Assembly: GCA_016840965.1 (NCBI GenBank)
Contig: JAEORI010000188.1
Location: 1 to 8,054 of the forward strand
DNA: 8,054 bases
From: Candidatus Thorarchaeota archaeon
GTDB taxonomy: Archaea > Asgardarchaeota > Thorarchaeia > Thorarchaeales > Thorarchaeaceae
Direction of reading: 5' to 3'
The notes beneath the pieces were generated by a model. It had not been told where the DNA came from. It saw only the letters and a list, made by a program, of their open reading frames with translations, and did no database searches. Position numbers and translations under genes: made by a program. Positions 1 through 5,236 of the stretch are shown here, piece by piece. Within the stretch, counting starts at the first letter, position 1. Each line of letters begins with the position of its first letter.

Positions 1-233
1 AGATCTGTGCCACCAAATGATGGTTTTGAAGCATCCATCCTCAACGTGAACGGAATCCCAACATATGCTTCTCCTGTAGAATTTGATGAGATTGTATACG
101 ATCCATCAATGGTATGACACTCGCCACATTCTAATGTATAGCCAGAATGCGCAATTGTTGCAATTGCTCCTAGAAAGAGGAGAAGTGAAAAAGCACTGAT
201 TATTCCAAGTATTGTTCTAGTCCTTCGGTTCAT
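1..233 (-). CDS. Exported c-type cytochrome, N-terminal part (cut by window edge)
   Basis: An open frame runs on the minus strand from an ATG at 233-231 off the left edge; 77 complete codons are visible. Residues 1-6 are basic (Arg at 3, 4 and 6) and residues 7-28 are hydrophobic, a typical signal peptide or membrane anchor. Directly after it comes Cys36-Gly-Glu-Cys39-His40, a CxxCH motif for covalent haem c attachment, placed outside the membrane as cytochrome maturation requires. The following residues (about 45-77) are Ser/Thr/Gly-rich and look like a beta-rich domain. The start is supported by an upstream TATA-like box and a weak GAGTG at 245-241. Family knowledge: a signal peptide followed by CxxCH marks exported electron carriers. 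Whether there are more haem sites, and the partner, lie outside the window. It is divergent from the flavoprotein-NuoB gene, so a role in the same electron-transfer chain is possible but inferred. A chance CxxCH is unlikely given the signal sequence. Confidence 0.8.
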   Translation of the reverse strand, partial: MNRRTRTILGIISAFSLLLFLGAIATIAHSGYTLECGECHTIDGSYTISSNSTGEAYVGIPFTLRMDASKPSFGGTD

Positions 234-289
234 TTGATAACACTCAACTGCGGAATGCTCTCCCAATAAACAGAGAGTGTCTGAAACTG

Positions 290-299
290 GTTATATAAG
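290..299 (-). promoter_or_regulatory. TATA-like box for the cytochrome gene
   Basis: TTATATAA at 291-298 is a symmetrical, strong archaeal TATA-box match. On the minus strand it lies about 60 bases ahead of the cytochrome ATG, which predicts a transcript start near 265-270 and a leader of about 35 bases. Because it is symmetrical the direction is decided by the downstream gene only. Confidence 0.5.
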
Positions 300-484
300 A
301 ATACTTCAAAATGATTTAAAGTTTCAAACTTCAACTTTTGTTACTCTACAACTGTTGTCAATGTTAGAATTTTAAACAAAGCCCATCTTTAGTTCCAGAT
401 TGAATCCTCTTCTAAAGCGTTTCAAAATATTCCAAGGATTATTTCGATTTTTATCATATTGTTACATTTCTCAACTCTCGCTAG

Positions 485-493
485 GTTTTTATC
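485..493 (+). promoter_or_regulatory. TATA-like box for the flavoprotein-NuoB gene
   Basis: GTTTTTATC lies about 60 bases upstream of the ATG at 554, predicting a transcript start near 515-520 and a leader of about 35 bases. The identical nine bases occur at 3519-3527 ahead of the nuoA operon, and a near copy (ATTTTTATC) occurs at 447-455, which could be an alternative box. Confidence 0.45.
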
Positions 494-553
494 TTACAAA
501 TTTCCAAGCCCTAAACTGTAAGCGGCTCTGTTCATGAGCTGGAGAGTGGACTC

Positions 554-2494
554 ATGGTCCTGAAACCAAAACCAAAAGAGAAACTAGAGGAGATTTTTAG
601 AGACCGCCTAATAACTGAGAAACATGAACTGATCCTTTTTGGACAGGATGTTGGGTCTCTCCCAAAACAAGTAGGTTGGCTCATGAACACAAAACCTGAT
701 GCCATTGTCCAACCTCAAAGTCCTGAAGATATTCAAGCACTCTATAAGATTGCACGGGAGTTTAAGATACCATTAGTTCCTCGAGCAGCAGGAACATCTG
801 GATATGGCGGTGCAATCCCGAGAAAGGGCGGAATAATCGTTGACATGCGACGAATGGACAAAATCCTCGAAGTTGATAGTGATAATCTGACAGTCACAGT
901 AGAGCCTGGAATATCATGGGCTAATCTACAGTTTGAACTAAACCGACAAGGTTTGGACACTCGATGCTATCCATCATCTGGCCTTTCAGCTACAGTTGGA
1001 GGATGGGTGTCGCAAGGCGGCGATGGTATAGGGTCTCTAAAATACGGTAACATCAACAAGAATGTCGTAAAACTTGAGGTTGTGTTGCCAACTGGAAAAC
1101 TTGTCAAAACAAAAGACATTGAATTATTCTGTGATACAGAGGGCATTCTTGGAATCATTACGAAAGTCACTTTGAAGATTAAACCACTGACTCCCATGAA
1201 GGTCATAGTTTCAAGCTTTGAAGAGAACTATCAGATGGTCCTCGCGATTGAGAAGATTCTGGAGGATGGACCACTACCTTTCACGATCAAGTTTGAAGAA
1301 TCAAAATACACAGACCTCAAGAAAGCAATCTGGGAGGGCGACAAACCGTTTCCAATTCCTGCTCATCACGGTTCATTGATGGTGGTATTTGAGGGGGATG
1401 AGGAAGAGATAGAGGAAGGTATCGGAGTAGTTAAAGAAGTCACTGAGATGTATAGAGGAGTCGTCTATGATGATGAGGTTGCTGAACACGAGTGGCATGA
1501 CCGCTATTATCCAATGAAAATTAAGAAGAAGGGTCCCACTCTCGTTGTGGGTCAAGCTTTTGCTCCACTCGAGAACCTTGCTGCTATTCTAGATGACTTC
1601 CAGTTTGAACAGGCATCAGCAAAAGGTGGTATTGATGGTTATGTGAACTCCAAGACTGGAGTAACGATGATGGGTTATTTCCTTGAAGACGAGAGAAGAA
1701 TGTTTTACATGTTCTCATGGTCTCAGAGCTTTGTGATATTCAAGATAGCTCAGCGTCATGGTGGACATGTTCACTCAACAGGCATCTGGTTTGCAAATTA
1801 TGCCTCTCAATACTTTGGTAGAAGGAGACTCTCACGAATTAGAGCTGCAAAACTCGAGTGGGATAAGAAGGAGATATCCAATCCGGGTAAGATCTTTGCC
1901 TACTGGCTACCTTTCATTCTCAAGATTGGCAAGTATTTCTTATGGATTTTCTACGACCTATTCAGGAATGGTTTTGGACGAATTGCACCAATTCTCTTGA
2001 AATGGCTTCAGAATGTTCCGCCATTGAAGTGGGTGTTAAGATGGGGCAGAGCACACAGTCCATGGCCTATGCAATATGGTATTGGTTGCTGTATGGTCGA
2101 TGGTGCTGCGGGAATTGCTCCGCGATGGGACTTTGAGAGATTTGGGATGTTGCCATTGTTTGGACCAAGACAGACTGATGTACTCTGGATCTCAGGCTCG
2201 CTAACAAAGAAGATGGCTCCAAGGCTGAGGCGTATCTATGAGCAAATGCCAGAGCCAAAGTATGTCATTGCTTTCGGTCAGTGCGTTGCATCGGGAGGAC
2301 TCTTTTGGGAAGGATACAGTCTTGCTACTCCACCTGACAAGATTGTACCTGTGGATGTTTATTTGCCCGGCTGTCCTCCGAAGCCCGCAGACTTCATTCG
2401 AGCACATATTATCTTACAGAACAAGATTCGTGCAGGGACAACGCACTGGCAAAAGAAATACGAGAATCAAGATGCTATGGGGATGATGCAATAA
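554..2494 (+). CDS. FAD-linked oxidoreductase fused to NuoB (complex I N2-cluster subunit)
   Basis: 646 residues, with two parts. Residues about 45-215 match the PCMH-type FAD-binding fold of GlcD/lactate dehydrogenase-like flavoproteins: PRAAGTSGYGG at 76-86, VEPGISWANL at 116-125, a glycine-rich stretch at 141-181 and DTEGILGIIT at 194-203. Residues about 216-447 look like the matching FAD-oxidase C-terminal domain, ending in NPGKIF (443-448). Residues 447-485 are an aromatic, basic, amphipathic linker. Residues about 488-625 are a full NuoB: tandem Cys512-Cys513, Cys577 (GQC) and Cys607 (PGCPP), the four ligands of the N2 [4Fe-4S] cluster. NuoB passes electrons to the quinone site with NuoD. 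The fusion suggests FAD as the electron-input site; the substrate is unknown, since standard GlcD active-site motifs are not seen. GGAG at 541-544 lies 9 bases before the ATG, and an in-frame stop at 512 limits upstream extension. The frame is intact through the junction. The next gene overlaps by one base. Confidence 0.9.
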   Translation: MVLKPKPKEKLEEIFRDRLITEKHELILFGQDVGSLPKQVGWLMNTKPDAIVQPQSPEDIQALYKIAREFKIPLVPRAAGTSGYGGAIPRKGGIIVDMRRMDKILEVDSDNLTVTVEPGISWANLQFELNRQGLDTRCYPSSGLSATVGGWVSQGGDGIGSLKYGNINKNVVKLEVVLPTGKLVKTKDIELFCDTEGILGIITKVTLKIKPLTPMKVIVSSFEENYQMVLAIEKILEDGPLPFTIKFEESKYTDLKKAIWEGDKPFPIPAHHGSLMVVFEGDEEEIEEGIGVVKEVTEMYRGVVYDDEVAEHEWHDRYYPMKIKKKGPTLVVGQAFAPLENLAAILDDFQFEQASAKGGIDGYVNSKTGVTMMGYFLEDERRMFYMFSWSQSFVIFKIAQRHGGHVHSTGIWFANYASQYFGRRRLSRIRAAKLEWDKKEISNPGKIFAYWLPFILKIGKYFLWIFYDLFRNGFGRIAPILLKWLQNVPPLKWVLRWGRAHSPWPMQYGIGCCMVDGAAGIAPRWDFERFGMLPLFGPRQTDVLWISGSLTKKMAPRLRRIYEQMPEPKYVIAFGQCVASGGLFWEGYSLATPPDKIVPVDVYLPGCPPKPADFIRAHIILQNKIRAGTTHWQKKYENQDAMGMMQ

Positions 2495-3057
2495 TGTATA
2501 TTCGACAAGATAGTGACCCGTACTGCATGCTCTTTCTTGGCTTAGTCATTCTCGCAGCATTCATCTTTAATTTCGTATATCTCGGATTTTTGATGCCTGC
2601 AGCCTCACTTGTCATAGCTGGCTCTTTCACTCTTATAGGAGGCATGTCCATTCTCATGGTCTTCTTTCTGATTGGATACTTCAGACCTGAGAAAGGGAAA
2701 GGAAAGAACCTAATGATGGCTCTGTCCATCAGTTTTGGTTTCTTTTATGTGGTTTTTATTGATAGGTTTGCTTTTGCGGTACCTGCTGCTGGCGATACTC
2801 TATACCTTTCATTCTGGGGATTGGGAGGAGTGATTCTTACGGCCGCTGGATTCGCAATGATGCACAACCAAGAGGAGAGTTATTCCCCAGGTATAATGGA
2901 TACAAACGCATTGCATTATGGTCCTGAACCAGAGCCTGAGCCTGAAGAAGAATCTGCTTCAGATCCTGAAATAACACCAGTTTCTGAGACCACATCGACA
3001 ACGGATGAAACTGTCAAGACTCCCACTGATTCATCATCAGATACTGGAGATGAATAG
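2494..3057 (+). CDS. Four-helix membrane protein with acidic tail, unknown function
   Basis: 187 residues, not recognised. Predicted membrane helices lie at about 11-33, 35-62, 72-93 and 103-123. A basic loop (about 64-71: RPEKGKGK) follows helix 2, so by the positive-inside rule this loop and both ends probably face the cytoplasm. The remaining 64 residues are soluble: a Glu-Pro repeat at 144-153 (PEPEPEPEEE), then a Ser/Thr/Asp/Glu-rich, probably disordered tail. The start overlaps the NuoB-fusion stop by one base (TAATG), with a GGGGATGAT ribosome-site-like stretch just upstream, so the two are translationally coupled. Coupling suggests it may anchor or accompany the fusion protein at the membrane; this is inference. 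It lacks the NuoA, J, K, L, M, N or H signatures I can recognise. A similar acidic tail ends NuoJ in this window. Confidence 0.75.
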   Translation: MYIRQDSDPYCMLFLGLVILAAFIFNFVYLGFLMPAASLVIAGSFTLIGGMSILMVFFLIGYFRPEKGKGKNLMMALSISFGFFYVVFIDRFAFAVPAAGDTLYLSFWGLGGVILTAAGFAMMHNQEESYSPGIMDTNALHYGPEPEPEPEEESASDPEITPVSETTSTTDETVKTPTDSSSDTGDE

Positions 3058-3074
3058 GACTATCTCCTATTCAT
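3050..3074. repeat. Perfect 10-bp inverted repeat between convergent genes
   Basis: ATGAATAGGA at 3050-3059 and its exact complement TCCTATTCAT at 3065-3074 flank a 5-base loop (3060-3064). The arms contain both TAG stop codons, of the plus gene ending at 3057 and the minus gene ending at 3067. It could fold as a hairpin in either transcript and might act as a two-way end signal, but there is no T-run after it, which archaeal termination usually uses. Confidence 0.5.
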
Positions 3075-3438
3075 GAAGCCAATTGTAAGCAGCAAATGCG
3101 ATTAGAAGTCCGATTCCCATCCACGCGAACAGGATAATTCCCTCAATCAAGGTGTACATCGTAAAGATGAGATACAGATGTATTCCTCCAAGGATACCTG
3201 TAAGCATTGTAAGAACAATCCTGCCTGAACGTGTATTGGCTAAGGCGAATCCGAATGCTGATCCCACAAGTAACAATCCGCCCAGAACGAGAACCCAGTA
3301 GAAGATTATGTTCACAACAACGATTGGAGTGGTTATGAGTGTCCAAAAGTACGCTCCCAATAGAGCCATTCCAATCAGAAGAGCCAGATAATAGAAGAAT
3401 GTACCTTCTTCGCCGCGAGCCAATTGAATCACCAACAA
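3067..3438 (-). CDS. Small four-helix membrane protein, unknown function
   Basis: Up to 123 residues on the minus strand, not recognised. Hydrophobic helices lie at about 14-36, 38-67, 74-95 and 98-118, with very short loops, so nearly all of it is in the membrane. The start is uncertain: an in-frame stop lies at 3441-3439, and there is no ATG before codon 24. Candidates are TTG at 3438, TTG at 3435, GTG at 3432 and TTG at 3423. The last follows a GGTGA (3433-3429) by 5 bases and would begin at ARGEEGTFF just ahead of helix 1, so it is a good alternative. A TATA-like box at 3487-3479 fits a start in this area. It converges on the 187-residue membrane protein and diverges from the nuoA operon. 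A functional link to the complex is only suggested by position. The competing frame with an ATG at 3442 lacks membrane-helix logic and is probably its shadow. Confidence 0.65.
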   Translation of the reverse strand: MLVIQLARGEEGTFFYYLALLIGMALLGAYFWTLITTPIVVVNIIFYWVLVLGGLLLVGSAFGFALANTRSGRIVLTMLTGILGGIHLYLIFTMYTLIEGIILFAWMGIGLLIAFAAYNWLHE

Positions 3439-3477
3439 TCATTAGATATTGTTACGACTTCTTGTTCGTTTCGTCGT

Positions 3478-3487
3478 GATATATAAC
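3478..3487 (-). promoter_or_regulatory. TATA-like box for the small minus-strand membrane protein
   Basis: Read on the minus strand this is GTTATATATC. It lies about 40-45 bases before the 3438 start, predicting a transcript start near 3455 and a short leader. It is back to back with the plus-strand box at 3519-3527; an eight-A run at 3503-3510 lies between them. Confidence 0.5.
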
Positions 3488-3518
3488 TGCTTTGTGTCGT
3501 CCAAAAAAAACCCGAAGT

Positions 3519-3527
3519 GTTTTTATC
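3519..3527 (+). promoter_or_regulatory. TATA-like box for the nuoA-J-K-C-D-H operon
   Basis: GTTTTTATC is identical to the box at 485-493 in front of the flavoprotein-NuoB gene. It predicts a transcript start near 3550, immediately before the small ORF at 3558, so that ORF would be nearly leaderless and the nuoA start would lie about 250 bases into the message. The shared box suggests, but does not prove, that the two halves of the complex are co-expressed. Confidence 0.45.
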
Positions 3528-3540
3528 ACGGTACTTTTTC

Positions 3541-3567
3541 TACCGCGGTAAGTTTCAATGTACATTG
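3541..3567. promoter_or_regulatory. Two adjacent perfect palindromes, candidate operator
   Basis: TACCGCGGTA (3541-3550) and CAATGTACATTG (3556-3567) are each exact palindromes, with centres 16 bases apart. CGGTA also occurs at 3529-3533, forming a second hairpin-like pair with TACCG at 3541-3545. They sit 14-40 bases downstream of the TATA-like box, over the expected transcript start, where many archaeal repressors bind. Short palindromes also occur by chance, so this is a candidate only. Confidence 0.3.
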
Positions 3568-3665
3568 TACGGCTAAAACCCATGTCTGGAAATGTTAAGA
3601 AACGCAACATTTCTCATATCACTGGGTTACGGACCGGTCATATCAATGACATATTAGCACAGTAG
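3558..3665 (+). CDS. Possible small ORF 1 ahead of nuoA (35 codons)
   Basis: ATG at 3558 to TAG at 3663-3665 gives 35 residues, basic and hydrophilic (KKR at 14-16) with an internal HITG/HIND echo at 20-31. An in-frame TAA at 3549 rules out a longer form. There is no convincing ribosome site, but the TATA-like box at 3519-3527 would place the transcript start only a few bases upstream, fitting leaderless translation. It ends 13 bases before the next small ORF. I do not recognise it; it may be a chance frame in the operon leader, and it contains a hairpin at 3589-3613. Confidence 0.3.
   Translation: MYIVRLKPMSGNVKKRNISHITGLRTGHINDILAQ
3589..3613 (+). repeat. Hairpin-forming inverted repeat in the nuoA operon leader
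   Basis: GAAATGTT (3589-3596) and AACATTTC (3606-3613) pair exactly over 8 bp around a 9-base loop. It lies inside small ORF 1 in the transcribed leader. No T-run follows, so a terminator is unlikely; an RNA structure affecting leader translation is possible. Confidence 0.35.
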
Positions 3666-3678
3666 GACCTTGGAGCAA

Positions 3679-3801
3679 ATGACAACGGAAACTCTTGACA
3701 AGTCAGATTTTGTAGGTACCTTCAAAAACCGCGATGTTCCGTTCGTTGCTACCAATATAGACTGTACAATCTTTAAACTAGAGGATGGTTTGTTGGCATG
3801 A
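3679..3801 (+). CDS. Possible small ORF 2, overlapping the nuoA start (40 codons)
   Basis: ATG at 3679 to TGA at 3799-3801 gives 40 residues: a polar, acidic beginning (TTETLDKSD at 2-10), one cysteine (29) and no membrane helix. Its stop overlaps the nuoA start as ATGA (3798-3801), the same four-base coupling seen between nuoC and nuoD, which argues that it is translated. nuoA itself has no strong ribosome site (only a GAGG at 3781-3784, 13 bases away), so coupling from this ORF may be how nuoA is translated. GGAG at 3672-3675 is only 3 bases before the ATG; TTG at 3670 is the only in-frame alternative start before a stop at 3655. A TATA-like CATATTA (3650-3656) could also give a leaderless transcript here. 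I do not recognise the protein. Confidence 0.45.
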   Translation: MTTETLDKSDFVGTFKNRDVPFVATNIDCTIFKLEDGLLA

Positions 3802-4268
3802 TGCAGATTGATGAACGTTTGTTTGTGCAATTCATCCCCGTTTTAATATGGGCAATATTGGCGGTTGTTCTGGTTGTTGTGATGCTCCTCGCATCCTGGG
3901 TGCTGCGTCCCCATGTACTTCAAAATTCCGAGAAAACTTCAACATATGAATGTGGAGAAGAACCAGTTGGTCCAGCAAGAATCTCATACCCATACAACTA
4001 CTTCATCTATACTGTCCTTTTCGTCGTTGTTGATGTCATGGGCGCATTTCTTTGGCTGCTCTCAGCTTCAAACATTCTCTGGACTGATGCCACCAAGTAT
4101 GTAGTGGTTTGGCAGGTTACTTTGTTTGTGTTAATCATCATTGGCGGGATTGCTTTTGTCATGAAAATGCTCCCCCATGCAGCTCTGGACGGTAAGGAAA
4201 CGCTTAGGGTCTATCGTAAGGCAAAAGCAGAGAGAGAGCAAGAAACGCATGTTTTAGGAGGTCATTAA
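3798..4268 (+). CDS. nuoA: Complex I membrane subunit A
   Basis: 156 residues. NuoA (ND3-type) forms part of the membrane arm at the junction with the peripheral arm; its loop between helices 1 and 2 takes part in coupling quinone reduction to proton pumping. Helices lie at about 12-35, 66-90 and 101-124. The signature is YECGEEPVG at 50-58 followed by ARISYPYNYF, the ND3 loop with its cysteine (Cys52). Lys46, Glu51 and Asp79 match charged residues known to matter in E. coli NuoA, but the partner of Asp79, Glu81 in E. coli, is Met81 here. The C-terminal 30 residues form a charged extension. ATG at 3798 is preferred because it overlaps the preceding small ORF stop; ATG at 3801 is an alternative. 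nuoB does not follow, unlike the classic order, and nuoJ begins 2 bases after the stop. Confidence 0.93.
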   Translation: MMQIDERLFVQFIPVLIWAILAVVLVVVMLLASWVLRPHVLQNSEKTSTYECGEEPVGPARISYPYNYFIYTVLFVVVDVMGAFLWLLSASNILWTDATKYVVVWQVTLFVLIIIGGIAFVMKMLPHAALDGKETLRVYRKAKAEREQETHVLGGH

Positions 4269-4270
4269 GT

Positions 4271-4924
4271 ATGCAAGATGTTGATCCATTTTTGGAATTA
4301 ATGGAACCCCTTGAGTTCCTCCTGATTGCAGGAATAGTGTTAGTACTCGCATATCTTGCACTTGAGCATAAAGAGATAGTCTATTCTGCATTCTTTTTTG
4401 GGTTCATGGCATCATTTGTAGCTGGGTTCTTCCTTCTACTTGAGGCTCCTTTCATCGCCGGTATGCAGATTGCAGTTTACACGGGAGGTATCAGCGCGCT
4501 CATCATCTTCGCTGTTCTTCTGCTACCAAGAGCTCAAGACTCGTCTCTTGAAAAGTTCTCACCGCCATTAAAGCGTAAAATCGGACTTTTAATGGCGGCA
4601 TTAGTCATTATACTCTCAGGTATTCTTGCGTTTATCTTTCCATGGGCAGAGTCATTTGAAAGATCAGTCATCGAAGTTTCAAACAATCTGAACGATCTTG
4701 CCATGTGGTTGTGGGCAGACAATGGTATCTATGTCCAAATGATTGCCCTAATCATGATTACATCACTAGTTGGCTCCATTGCTTTGATGAAGATGGATAA
4801 AGCTGAGCAACTTGTAGCAATTCAGGCTGAGTTTGGAATTGAAGCGGAACCTGAACTAGAGGAACCTGATTCAAACAACGTCGATGATTCTCATTCCGAA
4901 TCTCAAGAGGAGGTTGATGGCTAA
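4271..4924 (+). CDS. nuoJ: Complex I membrane subunit J
   Basis: 217 residues. NuoJ (ND6-type) is a five-helix membrane-arm subunit whose third helix changes shape during coupling. Helices lie at about 14-31, 36-57, 61-86, 103-124 and 153-173. The characteristic FIAGMQIAVYTGGISALIIF at 61-80 contains Tyr70 and the Gly-Gly pair that form the family's pi-bulge region. Residues 175-217 are a soluble acidic tail (EAEPELEEP at 191-199, then Asp/Ser/Glu-rich), longer than I expect in standard NuoJ and similar in flavour to the tail of the 2494-3057 protein. GGAGG at 4257-4261 lies 9 bases before the ATG. The stop overlaps the nuoK start by one base, indicating coupled translation. Confidence 0.92.
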   Translation: MQDVDPFLELMEPLEFLLIAGIVLVLAYLALEHKEIVYSAFFFGFMASFVAGFFLLLEAPFIAGMQIAVYTGGISALIIFAVLLLPRAQDSSLEKFSPPLKRKIGLLMAALVIILSGILAFIFPWAESFERSVIEVSNNLNDLAMWLWADNGIYVQMIALIMITSLVGSIALMKMDKAEQLVAIQAEFGIEAEPELEEPDSNNVDDSHSESQEEVDG

Positions 4925-5235
4925 TGGTTCCTCTCTCATGGTATCTTGCCCTATCATTCATGCTGATCGGCTTGGGTGGATACGGTATGATGGTCAAGAG
5001 AAACCTCATCCGGATTCTAATAGGGGCTGAGATAATGGGAAATGGAGTCAATATTGCCATCGTTGCTGTATCCCTCTATAGCCCTATATTCACATTCACT
5101 GGTCAGGGACTAATTATCCTGATTATCTCGGTAGCGGCCGCGCACACAGCCTTGGCACTTGTATTGATGTTGATGTATAACCGACGTTATGATACTGTTG
5201 ACCTTGGACAACCAATCGAAATGGAGGGACCTTAA
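4924..5235 (+). CDS. nuoK: Complex I membrane subunit K
   Basis: 103 residues, the usual length for NuoK (ND4L-type), a three-helix membrane-arm subunit with buried glutamates in the proton path. Helices lie at about 3-22, 29-51 and 59-84. Helix 2 carries the motif RNLIRILIGAEIMGNGVN (27-44) with Glu36, the essential glutamate. In helix 3 the normal VAAAExxxGLAL motif reads VAAAHTALALVL (70-81), so the second buried glutamate (E. coli Glu72) is replaced by His74. GGAGGT at 4909-4914 lies 9 bases before the ATG, which overlaps the nuoJ stop by one base. nuoC starts one base after the stop. Confidence 0.94.
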   Translation: MVPLSWYLALSFMLIGLGGYGMMVKRNLIRILIGAEIMGNGVNIAIVAVSLYSPIFTFTGQGLIILIISVAAAHTALALVLMLMYNRRYDTVDLGQPIEMEGP

Positions 5236-5236
5236 C

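Larger units (their letters stand above)
234..553. other. Divergent intergenic region
   Basis: This 320-base AT-rich stretch separates the cytochrome (minus) from the flavoprotein-NuoB gene (plus). It contains the TTATATAA box near 291, two TTTTTATC boxes on the plus strand (448-455 and 486-493), and a short CTCTC/GAGAG inverted repeat at 258-277 in the cytochrome leader. I see no further convincing coding frame or RNA gene in it. Confidence 0.5.

Noticed and set aside
234..553. tRNA or other structured RNA gene in the intergenic region
   Set aside because: I found no cloverleaf arms, conserved T-loop sequence or extended stem; the region reads as AT-rich divergent promoter DNA.
534..563. 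Nine-codon ORF in the leader of the fusion gene, overlapping its start
   Set aside because: It has no ribosome site of its own and is very short; overlaps of this kind occur by chance.
742..2407. Several minus-strand and alternate-frame open frames within the fusion gene
   Set aside because: They lie wholly inside a gene with recognised domains and show no family signature, so they are shadows of its reading frame.
3143..3442. Minus-strand frame beginning with an ATG at 3442, overlapping the 123-residue membrane protein
   Set aside because: It is Ser/Arg-rich with no domain logic, whereas the alternative frame gives four clean membrane helices and ends at the shared inverted repeat. I treat it as a shadow despite its better start codon.
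3589..3613. Hairpin as a transcription terminator before nuoA
   Set aside because: No T-run follows it, and the operon genes downstream have no other clear promoter that would make sense of termination here.
5189..5236. Longer start for nuoC, inside nuoK
   Set aside because: The extra 16 residues lie in nuoK coding sequence, and the ATG at 5237 has a properly placed GGAGG and follows the nuoK stop by one base.
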